Below, in pieces: positions 35,721-43,043 of a stretch of 52,180 nt of DNA (the first letter of the stretch is position 1; the number at the start of each line of letters is the position of its first letter). The notes beneath the pieces were generated by a model, which did no database searches, was not told where the DNA came from, and worked only from the letters and a program-made list of their open reading frames with translations. Source of the DNA: Prolixibacteraceae bacterium (GTDB lineage Bacteria > Bacteroidota > Bacteroidia > Bacteroidales > Prolixibacteraceae); contig JAIBEY010000075.1 of assembly GCA_019459525.1 (NCBI GenBank), positions 1 to 52,180 of the forward strand, given 5' to 3'. Position numbers and translations under genes: made by a program.

Positions 35721-36506
35721 TCAGGAAACAAACTTGTTTTCTACAAACAATTTGATGCCACGGTAGGCATCAATAATCTGGTCGCGTTTGGGAAGTGTTT
35801 CGTATATTTTCTGAATGTATTGTTTTTCACTCAACAAGCGGAACGAGTATTTGAAATTAAGGTCGAAGGCCATTGATATAAGCAGCAGCTTATAGTCGTT
35901 CATGGTTCTCATATCCTCAACCGCTGCGGTTTTTCCTGCCATGATGCTTTTAATAATCTTTTCAGATACCTCGGCACTATTTACCAAATCGAAGGTCATA
36001 ATTGGCTGGATTCCCATTTTTTCCTTAAAGAACCGGTACGACGATTCATAAATATCCAGCTTATCGGCATCGCGAAGCAAGTGGGCAAAAAGGGTTTGCT
36101 GCTCGTTATCCAATTTCGGAAGTTTCAGTTTATTGTGGTTCTCTATCGATTTCAAAATAATCGATTGAGTCTCAACAGGTACTTTCGCAAAAAAATCCAT
36201 TTTCTGAATGAGTTTAGCCGACAATACCGCGTGATCCCGCTGAATATTTGTTGGCGATTCTGTGCCTTCAGCAATTAAAGCAGCCCGACCCAAATCATGA
36301 AAAAGGGCATTCACTTCTGCAATTCGCTTATCCTCATCACTTTGAAGAACTGTATTCGACAAAAGCAATGTATTTGCCACTACGCGCAACGAATGCATGC
36401 GGATATCCTCCACCCGCTTGTGGTTTTCGGGGGAGTCGAAAGTAAGTGATTGTAAACTGGCTTCAAACTCCAGGCGACATTCTTTTAATAGTTCTTCTGT
36501 AATCAT
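35721..36506 (-). CDS. HD domain metal-dependent phosphohydrolase
   Basis: 261 residues. The HD signature is spread as H (MHSLRV, ~38), HD (LFHDLGR, ~69-70), H (IENHNK) and D (LLRDADKLD). This is the metal site of phosphohydrolases acting on nucleotides or cyclic nucleotides. The N-terminal helix carries no extra domain. Subfamily and substrate are undetermined. A TACTTTTG promoter box sits 19-26 bp upstream, and the BFD gene follows. Confidence 0.85.
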   Translation of the reverse strand: MITEELLKECRLEFEASLQSLTFDSPENHKRVEDIRMHSLRVVANTLLLSNTVLQSDEDKRIAEVNALFHDLGRAALIAEGTESPTNIQRDHAVLSAKLIQKMDFFAKVPVETQSIILKSIENHNKLKLPKLDNEQQTLFAHLLRDADKLDIYESSYRFFKEKMGIQPIMTFDLVNSAEVSEKIIKSIMAGKTAAVEDMRTMNDYKLLLISMAFDLNFKYSFRLLSEKQYIQKIYETLPKRDQIIDAYRGIKLFVENKFVS

Positions 36507-36524
36507 ACCAAGTATTTAATTGTC

Positions 36525-36532
36525 CAAAAGTA
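36525..36532 (-). promoter_or_regulatory. TAnnTTTG promoter box of the HD-BFD transcript
   Basis: The plus-strand CAAAAGTA reads TACTTTTG on the minus strand, 19 bp before the HD gene start. Confidence 0.6.
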
Positions 36533-36693
36533 GCACAATTCTGATCGTAAGGTAGTGCCTCTGAGAATAAAATTATTAACACCAGCCAGCCCAACAACAA
36601 CCTGGCAACAAACCACCTATGCAACTGTTAATAAAAAAACAGGCCTATTTTTATGTTTTTGGCTGAAACCGGCTCAATCAATTCAAGTTTTAT

Positions 36694-36701
36694 TATTTTT
36701 G
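36694..36701 (+). promoter_or_regulatory. TAnnTTTG promoter box of tRNA-Arg
   Basis: TATTTTTG, 20 bp upstream of the tRNA. No TTTG is seen at the expected -33 position. Confidence 0.55.
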
Positions 36702-36720
36702 TGCTCGCTGAAAAACAGCC

Positions 36721-36792
36721 GGCCCTATAGTTCAATGGATAGAATGTAAGATTCCGGTTCTTATGATCTGGGTTCGAATCCCGGTAGGGTCA
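36721..36792 (+). tRNA. tRNA-Arg (anticodon CCG), integration site of the island
   Basis: The acceptor GGCCCTA (36721-36727) pairs with TAGGGTC (36785-36791), with one G-U. The anticodon stem TAAGA/TCTTA encloses the loop TTCCGGT, giving anticodon CCG (codon CGG). The T-arm is CTGGG-TTCGAAT-CCCGG. Its 3' end (from 36781) is the attL core: the element restored these last bases on integration, so the tRNA stays intact. Confidence 0.93.
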
Positions 36793-36793
36793 C
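36781..36793 (+). other. attL core (direct repeat)
   Basis: CCGGTAGGGTCAC covers half of the T-stem and the acceptor end of tRNA-Arg. It is identical to 48485-48497. Confidence 0.85.
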
Positions 36794-36806
36794 ATTTAAA
36801 ATGTTT

Positions 36807-36842
36807 AAAATGCTGTAATTGAGATAATTACAGCATTTTCAT
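36807..36842 (+). terminator. tRNA-Arg terminator carried in by the element
   Basis: AAAATGCTGTAATT (36807-36820) pairs with AATTACAGCATTTT (36826-36839). Its counterpart beyond attR (48507-48539) is evidently the original chromosomal terminator. Confidence 0.85.
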
Positions 36843-37199
36843 TTTAAAGTGGTGTCAAATCTGGTGTTAATATCTTTTAATTTCCATTCTATTTTGGTCT
36901 TCGTATTATTCCCAAATCTTTAACAAAGATTTTCTAAATTTACACCAGACAAGCCCTGCGGGTAGCAAAAGACTACGGCATAAAACCGCTACGCTATTTA
37001 TTCCGTTTCCTTTTGCTATCTGCTTTAAATTTTGAAGACGGGTGTTTAAGATTTTGTGGGATATTGTGAGGTCTGTCACATTTAAATTATAAAAAGACAA
37101 TCATGAAAGTCATAATGAATTCCTGTACAAATATTTGCATGAACATTAATTTATTAACAAAAAAAATTAAATTTATTCCAGTTTTATAACAAAGAAGTT
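36843..37199. other. Non-coding left end of the element, with an imperfect hairpin (possible replication origin)
   Basis: No supported gene in about 350 bp. TAGCAAAAG (36963-36971) and CTTTTGCTA (37010-37018) are inverted repeats; inside them ACGG (36975-36978) pairs with CCGT (37003-37006), making a long imperfect hairpin. A rolling-circle origin is plausible given the Rep gene, but nothing proves it. The cargo promoter must also be here; no TAnnTTTG box is seen. Confidence 0.4.
36850..36871 (+). repeat. Left pair of TGGTGTCAAAT repeats (probable integrase arm sites)
   Basis: TGGTGTCAAAT (36850-36860) is followed after one base by TGGTGTTAAT (36862-36871). The same arrangement occurs near the right end (48336-48358). 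Confidence 0.55.
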
Positions 37200-37745
37200 A
37201 TGGATGAAAAGGCATACAATCTATTGGTTCAAATTCAGGAACTACAATGTGATTCGAAAATTGGAAAATCTAGGCATTTTATAGCTGCCGATCGCAAGTC
37301 AAAAAACAGCAAAGTTGTAGGCTTAGTCGTTGTGCTAATTAATGTTCTCATTGGGTCTACTTTTATAAAGTTAATAATTAACAATAATTATACAACCATT
37401 TTTACTAGTATGTTGGCATTTATAGCGGCTTCATTAGCTGCCATGCAAACATTTTTTAATTATTCAAAAGATATTGAGAATCATAGAAAGATTGGAAATA
37501 TGTATTTAGAAATTGCTAGAGATGCAGACAATTTAATATCAAAATTTAACGATAAATTTATCGATAAAGAATCATGTCAAAATGTGTTTGAACGTCTTTT
37601 AGCTGAATATAAAAAAGTAAACAAAGAGGAAGAAATATGCCCAAATTCAAATAAAGATTATAAGAAAGCATACAAGAAAAACAAACCATCAAAAGATAGA
37701 ATTAAGAGTTTAAAAGAATCTATCAACTACAGAATAGACATATGA
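37200..37745 (+). CDS. SLATT-domain two-TM protein (predicted membrane effector)
   Basis: 181 residues. Two hydrophobic helices (39-60 and 64-86) are separated by a very short loop and followed by the helical segment NYSKDIENHRKIGNMYLEIA, typical of the SLATT family (SMODS and SLOG-associating two-TM effectors). The C-terminus is strongly basic. SLATT proteins are predicted pore-forming effectors triggered by nucleotide signals in conflict systems. It lies 48 bp before the five-gene methyltransferase/GGDEF operon and is AT-rich like the rest of the element. Confidence 0.75.
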   Translation: MDEKAYNLLVQIQELQCDSKIGKSRHFIAADRKSKNSKVVGLVVVLINVLIGSTFIKLIINNNYTTIFTSMLAFIAASLAAMQTFFNYSKDIENHRKIGNMYLEIARDADNLISKFNDKFIDKESCQNVFERLLAEYKKVNKEEEICPNSNKDYKKAYKKNKPSKDRIKSLKESINYRIDI

Positions 37746-37793
37746 TGAGTAAGGTATTTTGTTTTTGAAATTTAAAAAATTTGGCTAACGATT

Positions 37794-38795
37794 ATGCGTT
37801 ATATTGGATCAAAAAATAGTTTACTAAACGATATCTATGGAATTGTTGAACCCGTAATGGATAAAGGTAGTTTTTGTGATCCTTTTGGTGGCATTGGCGT
37901 CGTTGGTTCATTTTTTAAAGGTAAGGGATTTGAGGTTACAAGTAGTGATATTCTCACATTTCCTTATTATTTTCAGATAGCTAAAATTCAGAATAATTCA
38001 ATCTCAAGTTTTTCAAACTTATTCAATTCGTTGGCAATTAATTCTATTGACGAATTGTTATGCATACTAAATAATACCCAATATGATAGTGGTTGGTTTT
38101 ATGAAAATTATGCAATCAAGAGGCAATTTTTTACTATTGAAAATGCAAAAAAAATAGAAGGCTGTCGAAGACTTATTTTTGATTGGAGCTGTAACGGCCT
38201 AATTACTAAAGAGGAAAAAGCCGTACTGCTCGCTTCCTTGATTAATTCAATGGACAAAGTAGCTAACACAGCAGGAACATATTATGCTTATCTCAAAGGT
38301 TGGTATCGTAAGGCCTTGCAACCATTTAAATTTGAGATTATTAGTCCATCGATCGGAAACTTGAATTGCAAATCTTATAACCTGAACGCATTTGAATTAG
38401 TGAATGGTATGGAATATGACGTTTTATATCTTGATCCTCCGTATAATCAAAGAAGTTACAGTAGATATTATCATCTTCCTGAATCGATTGCTAATCTAGA
38501 GGAAAATGAAGTTCATGGAAAATCTGGCTCTCCAATATTGCCAAGTATTATTTCTGATTTTAATAGTTCAAAAAGAGCTTTTAGTGCATTAGAAGAAATA
38601 GTTTTAAATACTAAGTTTAAGCTATTATTATTTCACTATACAGATGAAGGGCTGATTTCAAATAAAGAGTTATACCACTTATTTTCCAATTTAGGTAAAG
38701 TTGAAGTAATTGAAATGTCATGTACGAATTGGTATTCAGTAAAAAAAGGTAAAAGTAGTTTTGTACAAAAAATATATAAAGTTGTAAATGGTTGA
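37794..38795 (+). CDS. D12-class N6-adenine DNA methyltransferase
   Basis: 333 residues. YIGSK (3-7) and FCDPFGGIGVVG (27-38) bind S-adenosylmethionine; the catalytic motif IV DPPY is at 214-217, followed by YSRYYHL (222-228). This order is the alpha class of amino-methyltransferases (Dam/D12). It should methylate adenine in a specific duplex site, not predictable here. No restriction endonuclease is present nearby. The downstream HAD gene begins inside its last codons (8-bp overlap). The second D12-type protein at 43012 shares the YSRYYHL motif. Confidence 0.88.
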   Translation: MRYIGSKNSLLNDIYGIVEPVMDKGSFCDPFGGIGVVGSFFKGKGFEVTSSDILTFPYYFQIAKIQNNSISSFSNLFNSLAINSIDELLCILNNTQYDSGWFYENYAIKRQFFTIENAKKIEGCRRLIFDWSCNGLITKEEKAVLLASLINSMDKVANTAGTYYAYLKGWYRKALQPFKFEIISPSIGNLNCKSYNLNAFELVNGMEYDVLYLDPPYNQRSYSRYYHLPESIANLEENEVHGKSGSPILPSIISDFNSSKRAFSALEEIVLNTKFKLLLFHYTDEGLISNKELYHLFSNLGKVEVIEMSCTNWYSVKKGKSSFVQKIYKVVNG

Positions 38796-39705
38796 ATTTC
38801 TACCGAAATGGTCATTGGGAACAGTTGAAAATCTCAAAGTATTTGCAAAAATAAAGCTAATTTTTGCTGATTTAGATGGCACTTTAATATATACTAACCA
38901 TGCTGAGATCTACGATAATATTAATATTCTCCTACGTGCACTTAAACATACTAATTATAAAGTATCATTTATAATAGCTACGGGACGAACATTGCACGGG
39001 ATAGTGAGCATTCTAAAAAAATTGGATCATAAAAAAAACACTCCTGTAATCCTATATAATGGTGGTTTAATAGTTCAAATTCCTAGCTACGAAATCCTTT
39101 ATAAAAGGATTATTCACAATGATCGCTTGGTACAAATCATTAGGCTAATTAATTATTATAAAATTATCGTTTTTGCCTATTCATTTGGAGAAACGGTATT
39201 GAAAGATAATATTGATGATATTGAAAAAGTCTATGGTTGGACAAAAGCAACTAAGCCGGAAACAGAATTTAATAATATGCCAATTCATTGGATGAACGGA
39301 GAAGAAATAACAGGTGAAATAAACGCGATCTCTGTACTTTTGGAGGTATCTCAAGTTCCGGCTGAAAAGATGAAGTGCTTGATCGATGATTTATCACAAA
39401 TTCAAGGTATTTCATACACAAGCAGCGGATTTTCATATGTTGAAATAAGACCTTTAAATAGCGATAAAGCCAAAGCAATTGAATTACTTTCAAGAAAATT
39501 TGGATATTTAAATGAAGAGATTTTGGCTATCGGAGACAATGATAATGATTCAGAAATGTTATCCTGGGCAGGTATTGGAGTTTCAGTTGCCAATGCTTCA
39601 GAGAACGCAAAAAAAAATAGCGATTATTTATGCTCCCATAATGTATCCGAAGGTGTAGTCGAAGTCCTACGACTTGTCAAAAATGCAAAAAGATACTTTA
39701 AATAA
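38788..39705 (+). CDS. Cof-type HAD family phosphatase
   Basis: 305 residues. Motif I is FADLDGTLIY (D28, D30); motif II is IIATGRT; a C2 cap spans ~95-215; motif IV is IGDNDNDSEML. This is the Cof/sucrose-phosphatase type, acting on small phosphorylated metabolites such as sugar phosphates or nucleotides. The first ~20 residues precede the domain. It overlaps the upstream methyltransferase gene by 8 bp and the downstream GGDEF gene by ~23 bp, so the product ratio is probably fixed by translational coupling. Nucleotide or signal turnover is an inference from context. Confidence 0.85.
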   Translation: MVEFLPKWSLGTVENLKVFAKIKLIFADLDGTLIYTNHAEIYDNINILLRALKHTNYKVSFIIATGRTLHGIVSILKKLDHKKNTPVILYNGGLIVQIPSYEILYKRIIHNDRLVQIIRLINYYKIIVFAYSFGETVLKDNIDDIEKVYGWTKATKPETEFNNMPIHWMNGEEITGEINAISVLLEVSQVPAEKMKCLIDDLSQIQGISYTSSGFSYVEIRPLNSDKAKAIELLSRKFGYLNEEILAIGDNDNDSEMLSWAGIGVSVANASENAKKNSDYLCSHNVSEGVVEVLRLVKNAKRYFK

Positions 39706-42280
39706 TACATATATTATGACAGACTCCTTTTTGACTAAACTAGATAACCTTATTGAAAAGGTAAAAAAAATGTTTATATCGCTAAATGCTTTTCAAAAGG
39801 AAATAGAAAAATTAATTATTGAACCAGAATCTTCATTAGAAGGATTGTTGTTTACATTAATCATAAAATCTGAGAATAAACTTGAGATTCCATTTGGTGT
39901 TAGTCAAAATGGAGAACCATCTGATATCAAAACAATTCAATTATCTGCTTCCACAGACTTAAAGTATAAACTTTGGAAAAAAAATGGGGGTGATCTAAAT
40001 TGGAGTCAAGATGACGAAATAATTCTGAAAATAAGTGAATTAATTTATGCCTATTGGAAATTAGAATCAAGAGATAAGTTTAATATTCTTGCCTTTAAAA
40101 GTGATAATCAATATTTACAGGCCAATCAATATATTAAGTATTGCCTTGAAGATTATAAATTCATAACAGTTCTTTTTTGTGACTTAGATAAATTCAAGGA
40201 AGTCAATGACAGGTTTGGAATGTCAGTTGGAGATGGAGTTATTGAAGAGTGTATAATATTGCTGCAAAAAGTTGTTAGTAAAAAAGGGGTAGTTGTTCAC
40301 AGACAAGCTGGCGGTGATGAGTTTATAATATTATATCCAACAAATAGTACACATGAAGCTTTATTGATTTCGGAATATATTTTTGATGAGTTTAAATCTT
40401 ATAACTTTAGAATTGACGATGTAAAAATTGGCTTATCCATTGGTATAAGTTTTACATCTAAAGATAACAGCACTATTTCAATAAATGATTTGGCAGAGAA
40501 AGCAGAGAAAGCTATCAAAGTTGGCAATAATGTAAAGTTAAGAGGCAAATACCGATTTTCCAAACAGAGTTATGTAATTAAAAATAAATTATCAGACACT
40601 AATTTAAATTCGGCAATTTGTTTTATCAAAAGTAATCTTGATAATCCAGAATTATTTAATAGCCCGTGGCTAGCTTTAATTAGTGATTTTACATTTTCAT
40701 ACTTTGAAAAGGGAAATTCTCCATTTGATAACGATTTATTTAACAAAAGATTAACAGAACTAACAAATCACATTTCTCCTGAAATACAGGCAGACAGTCT
40801 CATGTGTTTAGAAAATAACGACTCAGTTATATTAAGTCCTGAAATGTCATATCTAGATATTGCTTTTGCTATATCATTTGCAATATTTAGATATCGGATT
40901 ATGAATAAAGAATTTATTAAGAATGACAATAAAGTAAACGTAAAATATTCAGAAGTCTCTAAGGGTATTGTTATATATTCAGAACCCAATAGATTGTTAG
41001 AAATTGATCTATTGATTGATGGAGATTTAGACAAGGAGTTAGATTTGGGGTTTATGGTAAATATTGAAGAAAAGAAGAATGAAAAAATATCGTTGACAAA
41101 GTCTTTTAGAAGAGCTCTTTTAATAGATATTGGACATAATCCGCACAATTTTTCTAAAGAAATTTTTTCGGATATTATTGTTATTGATGATCGGCCTGTT
41201 AGGGGTGGAGGATTACCTGATTTTTGGGAATCAACTATTTCTCGACTTATATCACTGGTAAAAAATAATTCTAATGTTGAAAATGTTTATGTTTTAGGAG
41301 ATAAAGATTATGCATCTAAAACAATAGAAAAGCTTAAAGATATTGTAAATTGGGATAAGGATTTGGAACAAATATCATATAAAACAGGTCAAAAAATATC
41401 AAACATAAAATATGCAATTGGAAAATTGAGCAACAAGATTTCTTTTCATTCTGACGAACAGGAGTTATTATACAACCTAGCAACTTTATATAAATCAGAA
41501 TTTACATCGAAATACAGTCAAAAAAGTGTTCCAAGTAATCTCAAGAATAATTTATTATCTAGAGATATTATTATGAAATCGATATCATTAAGAAATAAAG
41601 ATGGTTGTATTGTAAAATCAATAAAGGAAGCTTTTCCAATTGTCCTTGAAATTGCGCGAAAGTCTGAAGAAGACAATGCTATTTTTGATCAAGCAGGTCA
41701 AGAGTTAAAAGAGTTAATAGATTTTAAAGTTTTACTCTCTGATCCTCAGAATGATATGATACCATCATTTTATGAGCAGGACAAAGAATCGATGGAAAAA
41801 TATTTCCATGATCAATTTATTGATCCTAATGGACTTTTCAGGATAGAACTAAATGAAAATCAACAATATGATGCTGTAGTTAATCATGTTTCCAAAATAA
41901 TAGCCAGTCCAGAGAAACAATTTGCAACAAGACGAGCCATTCTTGTAATTCCACATAAAATAACAAAGCCTGAAGATATTAGTCCATTAGGTTTAGTTTC
42001 AATTAGAATAATCGCAAGATTTGTAAAAAGGAAAATTTTATTAGGCTATAGTTATACATGGAGAACTGTTGAAGCCTTAGTTGGTTTTCCTTACAGTATT
42101 TATGGTTCTGTCCGTTTCAGCCAAGAAATTACTGAGGATATTAAATGTAAGGTTCCCTTACCAATACAGAAACAAATCGAGATGGGTGAAGTTTCTTATA
42201 TAGCTCATAGCCTACATATATTTATGGATGAATATGGTCAAAATATTGCAAAAAGTATAGTTGATGAGGCAAGCGATTGA
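39683..42280 (+). CDS. GGDEF cyclase fused to a cysteine-less thymidylate-synthase-like domain
   Basis: 865 residues from ATG 39683 (ATG 39716 is an alternative). Residues ~158-295 form a GGDEF domain with metal site DLDKFKEVNDRFG (D167, D169) and an intact GGDEF (210-214) but no RxxD inhibitory site. Residues ~300-630 are of unknown fold. Residues ~640-865 resemble thymidylate synthase: the phosphate-binding TRR (R750, R751), WRTVE (R794), GFPYSI (801-806) and the H-I-F motif (H845). The catalytic Cys position reads SPLGL (Leu769), so TS chemistry is impossible. It probably makes a cyclic dinucleotide, with the TS-like part as nucleotide sensor. Function inferred. Confidence 0.75.
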   Translation: MQKDTLNNTYIMTDSFLTKLDNLIEKVKKMFISLNAFQKEIEKLIIEPESSLEGLLFTLIIKSENKLEIPFGVSQNGEPSDIKTIQLSASTDLKYKLWKKNGGDLNWSQDDEIILKISELIYAYWKLESRDKFNILAFKSDNQYLQANQYIKYCLEDYKFITVLFCDLDKFKEVNDRFGMSVGDGVIEECIILLQKVVSKKGVVVHRQAGGDEFIILYPTNSTHEALLISEYIFDEFKSYNFRIDDVKIGLSIGISFTSKDNSTISINDLAEKAEKAIKVGNNVKLRGKYRFSKQSYVIKNKLSDTNLNSAICFIKSNLDNPELFNSPWLALISDFTFSYFEKGNSPFDNDLFNKRLTELTNHISPEIQADSLMCLENNDSVILSPEMSYLDIAFAISFAIFRYRIMNKEFIKNDNKVNVKYSEVSKGIVIYSEPNRLLEIDLLIDGDLDKELDLGFMVNIEEKKNEKISLTKSFRRALLIDIGHNPHNFSKEIFSDIIVIDDRPVRGGGLPDFWESTISRLISLVKNNSNVENVYVLGDKDYASKTIEKLKDIVNWDKDLEQISYKTGQKISNIKYAIGKLSNKISFHSDEQELLYNLATLYKSEFTSKYSQKSVPSNLKNNLLSRDIIMKSISLRNKDGCIVKSIKEAFPIVLEIARKSEEDNAIFDQAGQELKELIDFKVLLSDPQNDMIPSFYEQDKESMEKYFHDQFIDPNGLFRIELNENQQYDAVVNHVSKIIASPEKQFATRRAILVIPHKITKPEDISPLGLVSIRIIARFVKRKILLGYSYTWRTVEALVGFPYSIYGSVRFSQEITEDIKCKVPLPIQKQIEMGEVSYIAHSLHIFMDEYGQNIAKSIVDEASD

Positions 42281-43043
42281 TTCAAATAGGGAGACTTTAT
42301 TCTTTCATTTGGAGGATAGTTTGATGATAGGCGAATTAATTCCAAAAACTGAAAAATCAATATTAGTATCAAATAAGGTTTATTTTTGTTATTTAGATGG
42401 AATAGTTTTAAATAATTTGAAAGATATATTTCTGATAAATAACTTGATATTAACAAGGTATTTAGATCGGTTTTATTTTTTATTTTCAACAGAAAGACTT
42501 GAAATAAAGCAGGAAATTATCGATGTTTTTTTTGAAATTATTGCTCTTGATTATGACGAATTAATTGATGTTGAAAGAAATATTTCTAATATCAATTTTC
42601 TATTGAATATTATTATAAAAGACCAGAATAGTTTTGGTAGTTTACGAATTTTGGATTATGGTTGTGGAACTGGACTTTCGCAACAATTTGTTCGCAATGG
42701 ACTTGAGATAATTGGATATGATCGATGTCCTATAATGCGCAATTTATCAGAAAGACGCGGATTACAAGTTATTGATGATGAGATATTAATGCAAATTAAA
42801 GATGGATCTTTTGATGCAGTTTTTGCCTCATATGTATTTCATTTATTTTCGAATACAAATAATTTGTGTACAGTATGGAATAAGTTAAAACCTAAAGGAA
42901 TTTTTATTGGAAATTTTCACAAAGGGAAAGGCATTAATGTAGTTGATTTTTTTAGAAATGAATTAAAAGGAGAAGTAATAATATATAAAAGCGTAGATTA
43001 TTCAAAAATTCATGGAGAATATTTCGGATTTAGAAAAAAATAG
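42264..43043 (+). CDS. Class I SAM-dependent methyltransferase
   Basis: 259 residues from ATG 42264, overlapping the previous stop by 17 bp; ATG 42324 is an alternative. Residues ~1-115 have no recognised domain. The Rossmann methyltransferase follows: RILDYGCGTGLSQQF (motif I; LDYGCGTG at 130-137), IIGYDRCP (motif II) and SFDAVFASYVFHLF (motif IV/post). The type resembles Methyltransf_11 enzymes acting on small molecules, lipids or proteins rather than DNA. The substrate is unknown. The next gene starts 32 bp before its end. Confidence 0.8.
   Translation: MRQAIDSNRETLFFHLEDSLMIGELIPKTEKSILVSNKVYFCYLDGIVLNNLKDIFLINNLILTRYLDRFYFLFSTERLEIKQEIIDVFFEIIALDYDELIDVERNISNINFLLNIIIKDQNSFGSLRILDYGCGTGLSQQFVRNGLEIIGYDRCPIMRNLSERRGLQVIDDEILMQIKDGSFDAVFASYVFHLFSNTNNLCTVWNKLKPKGIFIGNFHKGKGINVVDFFRNELKGEVIIYKSVDYSKIHGEYFGFRKK

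Noticed and set aside
37103-37189. 28-codon frame (MKVIMNSC...) upstream of the SLATT gene
   Set aside because: No promoter, coupling or conserved feature; AT-rich sequence yields such frames by chance.
40130-40560. Cas10/mCpol-type polymerase instead of a GGDEF domain
   Set aside because: The D-L-D-K-F-K-x-x-N-D spacing, the AGGDEF motif and the large host protein match a canonical GGDEF domain; no CRISPR array or Cas gene is present in the window.
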